A stretch of DNA of 59,023 nucleotides from a bacterium (GTDB lineage Bacteria > CSSED10-310 > JAFGSJ01): contig JAFGSJ010000022.1 of NCBI GenBank assembly GCA_016934675.1, forward strand, positions 1 through 59,023. Direction: 5' to 3'. The translations under genes and the position numbers were made by a program. Of this stretch, positions 58,721-59,023 are shown in pieces; the stretch's first letter is position 1, and the number at the start of each line of letters is the position of its first letter. Under the pieces are notes generated by a model, which was not told where the DNA came from, made no database searches, and was given only the letters and a program-made list of their open reading frames with translations.

Positions 58721-59023
58721 GACCTCTTTCTCCTCTTCAGAATTTTCCGTCAATGTGGTGATGCGGTTGGATTGTATGATTACTAGTGTACCGTGACAGA
58801 GAAGGATTGTCCATTTGTTTTGTACTTGTGCTGCTGAATACGGTTGACATTCGGAACTGTGTGGCGGGTTTCTCGATTGTAATTTGGTCACTCTTGTCCA
58901 AAATAGGATTTGAAAAGATCTCATAACTTTAAGAGTAATCCTCCCATGGCATGGCAATTACTTTCTAAAAACGTATCATATCAGCATTCTGAAACCGGAC
59001 AGGATTACAGGATTGCCATCAGA
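58721..59023. other. Intergenic end of the window with a short tandem repeat
   Basis: I see no gene in this 303-base stretch. Near the end is a tandem 8-mer ACAGGATT ACAGGATT (58999-59014). An open frame runs through the stretch as the upstream extension of the GNAT gene but lacks protein-like features. Confidence 0.55.

Noticed and set aside
1..59023. CRISPR array, tRNA or rRNA genes, insertion sequences or prophage
   Set aside because: I saw no regularly spaced direct repeats, cloverleaf-type sequences, transposase or integrase motifs in the window.

Overview
The window looks like chromosome from a Gram-negative (diderm) bacterium of a poorly sampled lineage. It carries a complete-looking run of lipid A/Kdo/heptose genes (lpxB, waaA, lpxK, split rfaE1 and rfaE2, plus an lpxH-like gene), several lipoproteins with lipoboxes, and an outer-membrane beta-barrel protein. 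The phenylalanyl-tRNA synthetase beta subunit is of the short archaeal/eukaryotic type, as in spirochaetes and some candidate phyla. I cannot name the phylum from sequence alone. I saw no rRNA, tRNA, CRISPR array, prophage or insertion sequence.

Layout. 1-9.1 kb (+): a beta-barrel protein, two B12-binding radical SAM genes (the first split by a frameshift at an A9 run), an acyl-CoA dehydrogenase, a convergent RsbW-like ATPase, then a three-gene unit of B12-radical SAM, EamA transporter and PAP2 phosphatase. 9.1-18.9 kb (-): one long ten-gene operon: Gfo/Idh oxidoreductase, lpxB, waaA, lpxK, rfaE1, rfaE2, DUF3108, larE, mnmA, alpha/beta hydrolase. 19-21.3 kb (+): ECF sigma, anti-sigma and two DUF4252 proteins. 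21.4-24.6 kb (-): lpxH-like gene, a small membrane-anchored protein, and an ABCG-like ABC transporter. 24.8-28.6 kb: a helical-repeat protein, a CopG/RHH protein divergent from cysC, and a large secreted M14 carboxypeptidase ending in a sorting signal. 28.8-36.7 kb: receiver-PP2C phosphatase, ettA, a MoaA-like radical SAM, a MocR regulator, phosphofructokinase and an orphan DNA methyltransferase.

36.8-41.6 kb (+): a second ECF sigma/anti-sigma pair flanked by two zinc-ribbon PspC proteins, then purM, purN, a cNMP-binding protein and a PrmA-like methyltransferase. 41.7-44.8 kb: a small P-loop ATPase, an arrestin-like protein interrupted by a membrane segment, a zinc-ribbon microprotein and an RluA-type pseudouridine synthase. 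44.9-48.4 kb: a strongly signalled secreted protein with its own promoter and terminator, then a four-gene exosortase unit (TPR lipoprotein, lipoprotein, XrtH-like exosortase, associated membrane protein). 48.3-54.7 kb: GT2 glycosyltransferase, archaeal-type pheT, a DUF2007 protein, a sulfatase-fold lipoprotein with Thr instead of Cys at the nucleophile site, and an FHA-DUF4388 protein. 55-58.7 kb: a third ECF/anti-sigma module with DUF4097 and a lipoprotein paralogous to the anti-sigma sensor domain, then a GNAT acetyltransferase.

The strongest systems-level points are: (1) a compact XrtH-type exosortase operon with a plausible substrate, the M14 peptidase, 19 kb away; (2) three different ECF/anti-sigma envelope-sensing modules in under 40 kb, one with a duplicated extracytoplasmic domain shared by a free lipoprotein and the anti-sigma factor; (3) unusual active-site variants in MnmA, the acyl-CoA dehydrogenase, phosphofructokinase and the sulfatase-fold protein; (4) a homopolymer frameshift inside a B12-radical SAM gene; (5) candidate operators between a CopG protein and cysC.
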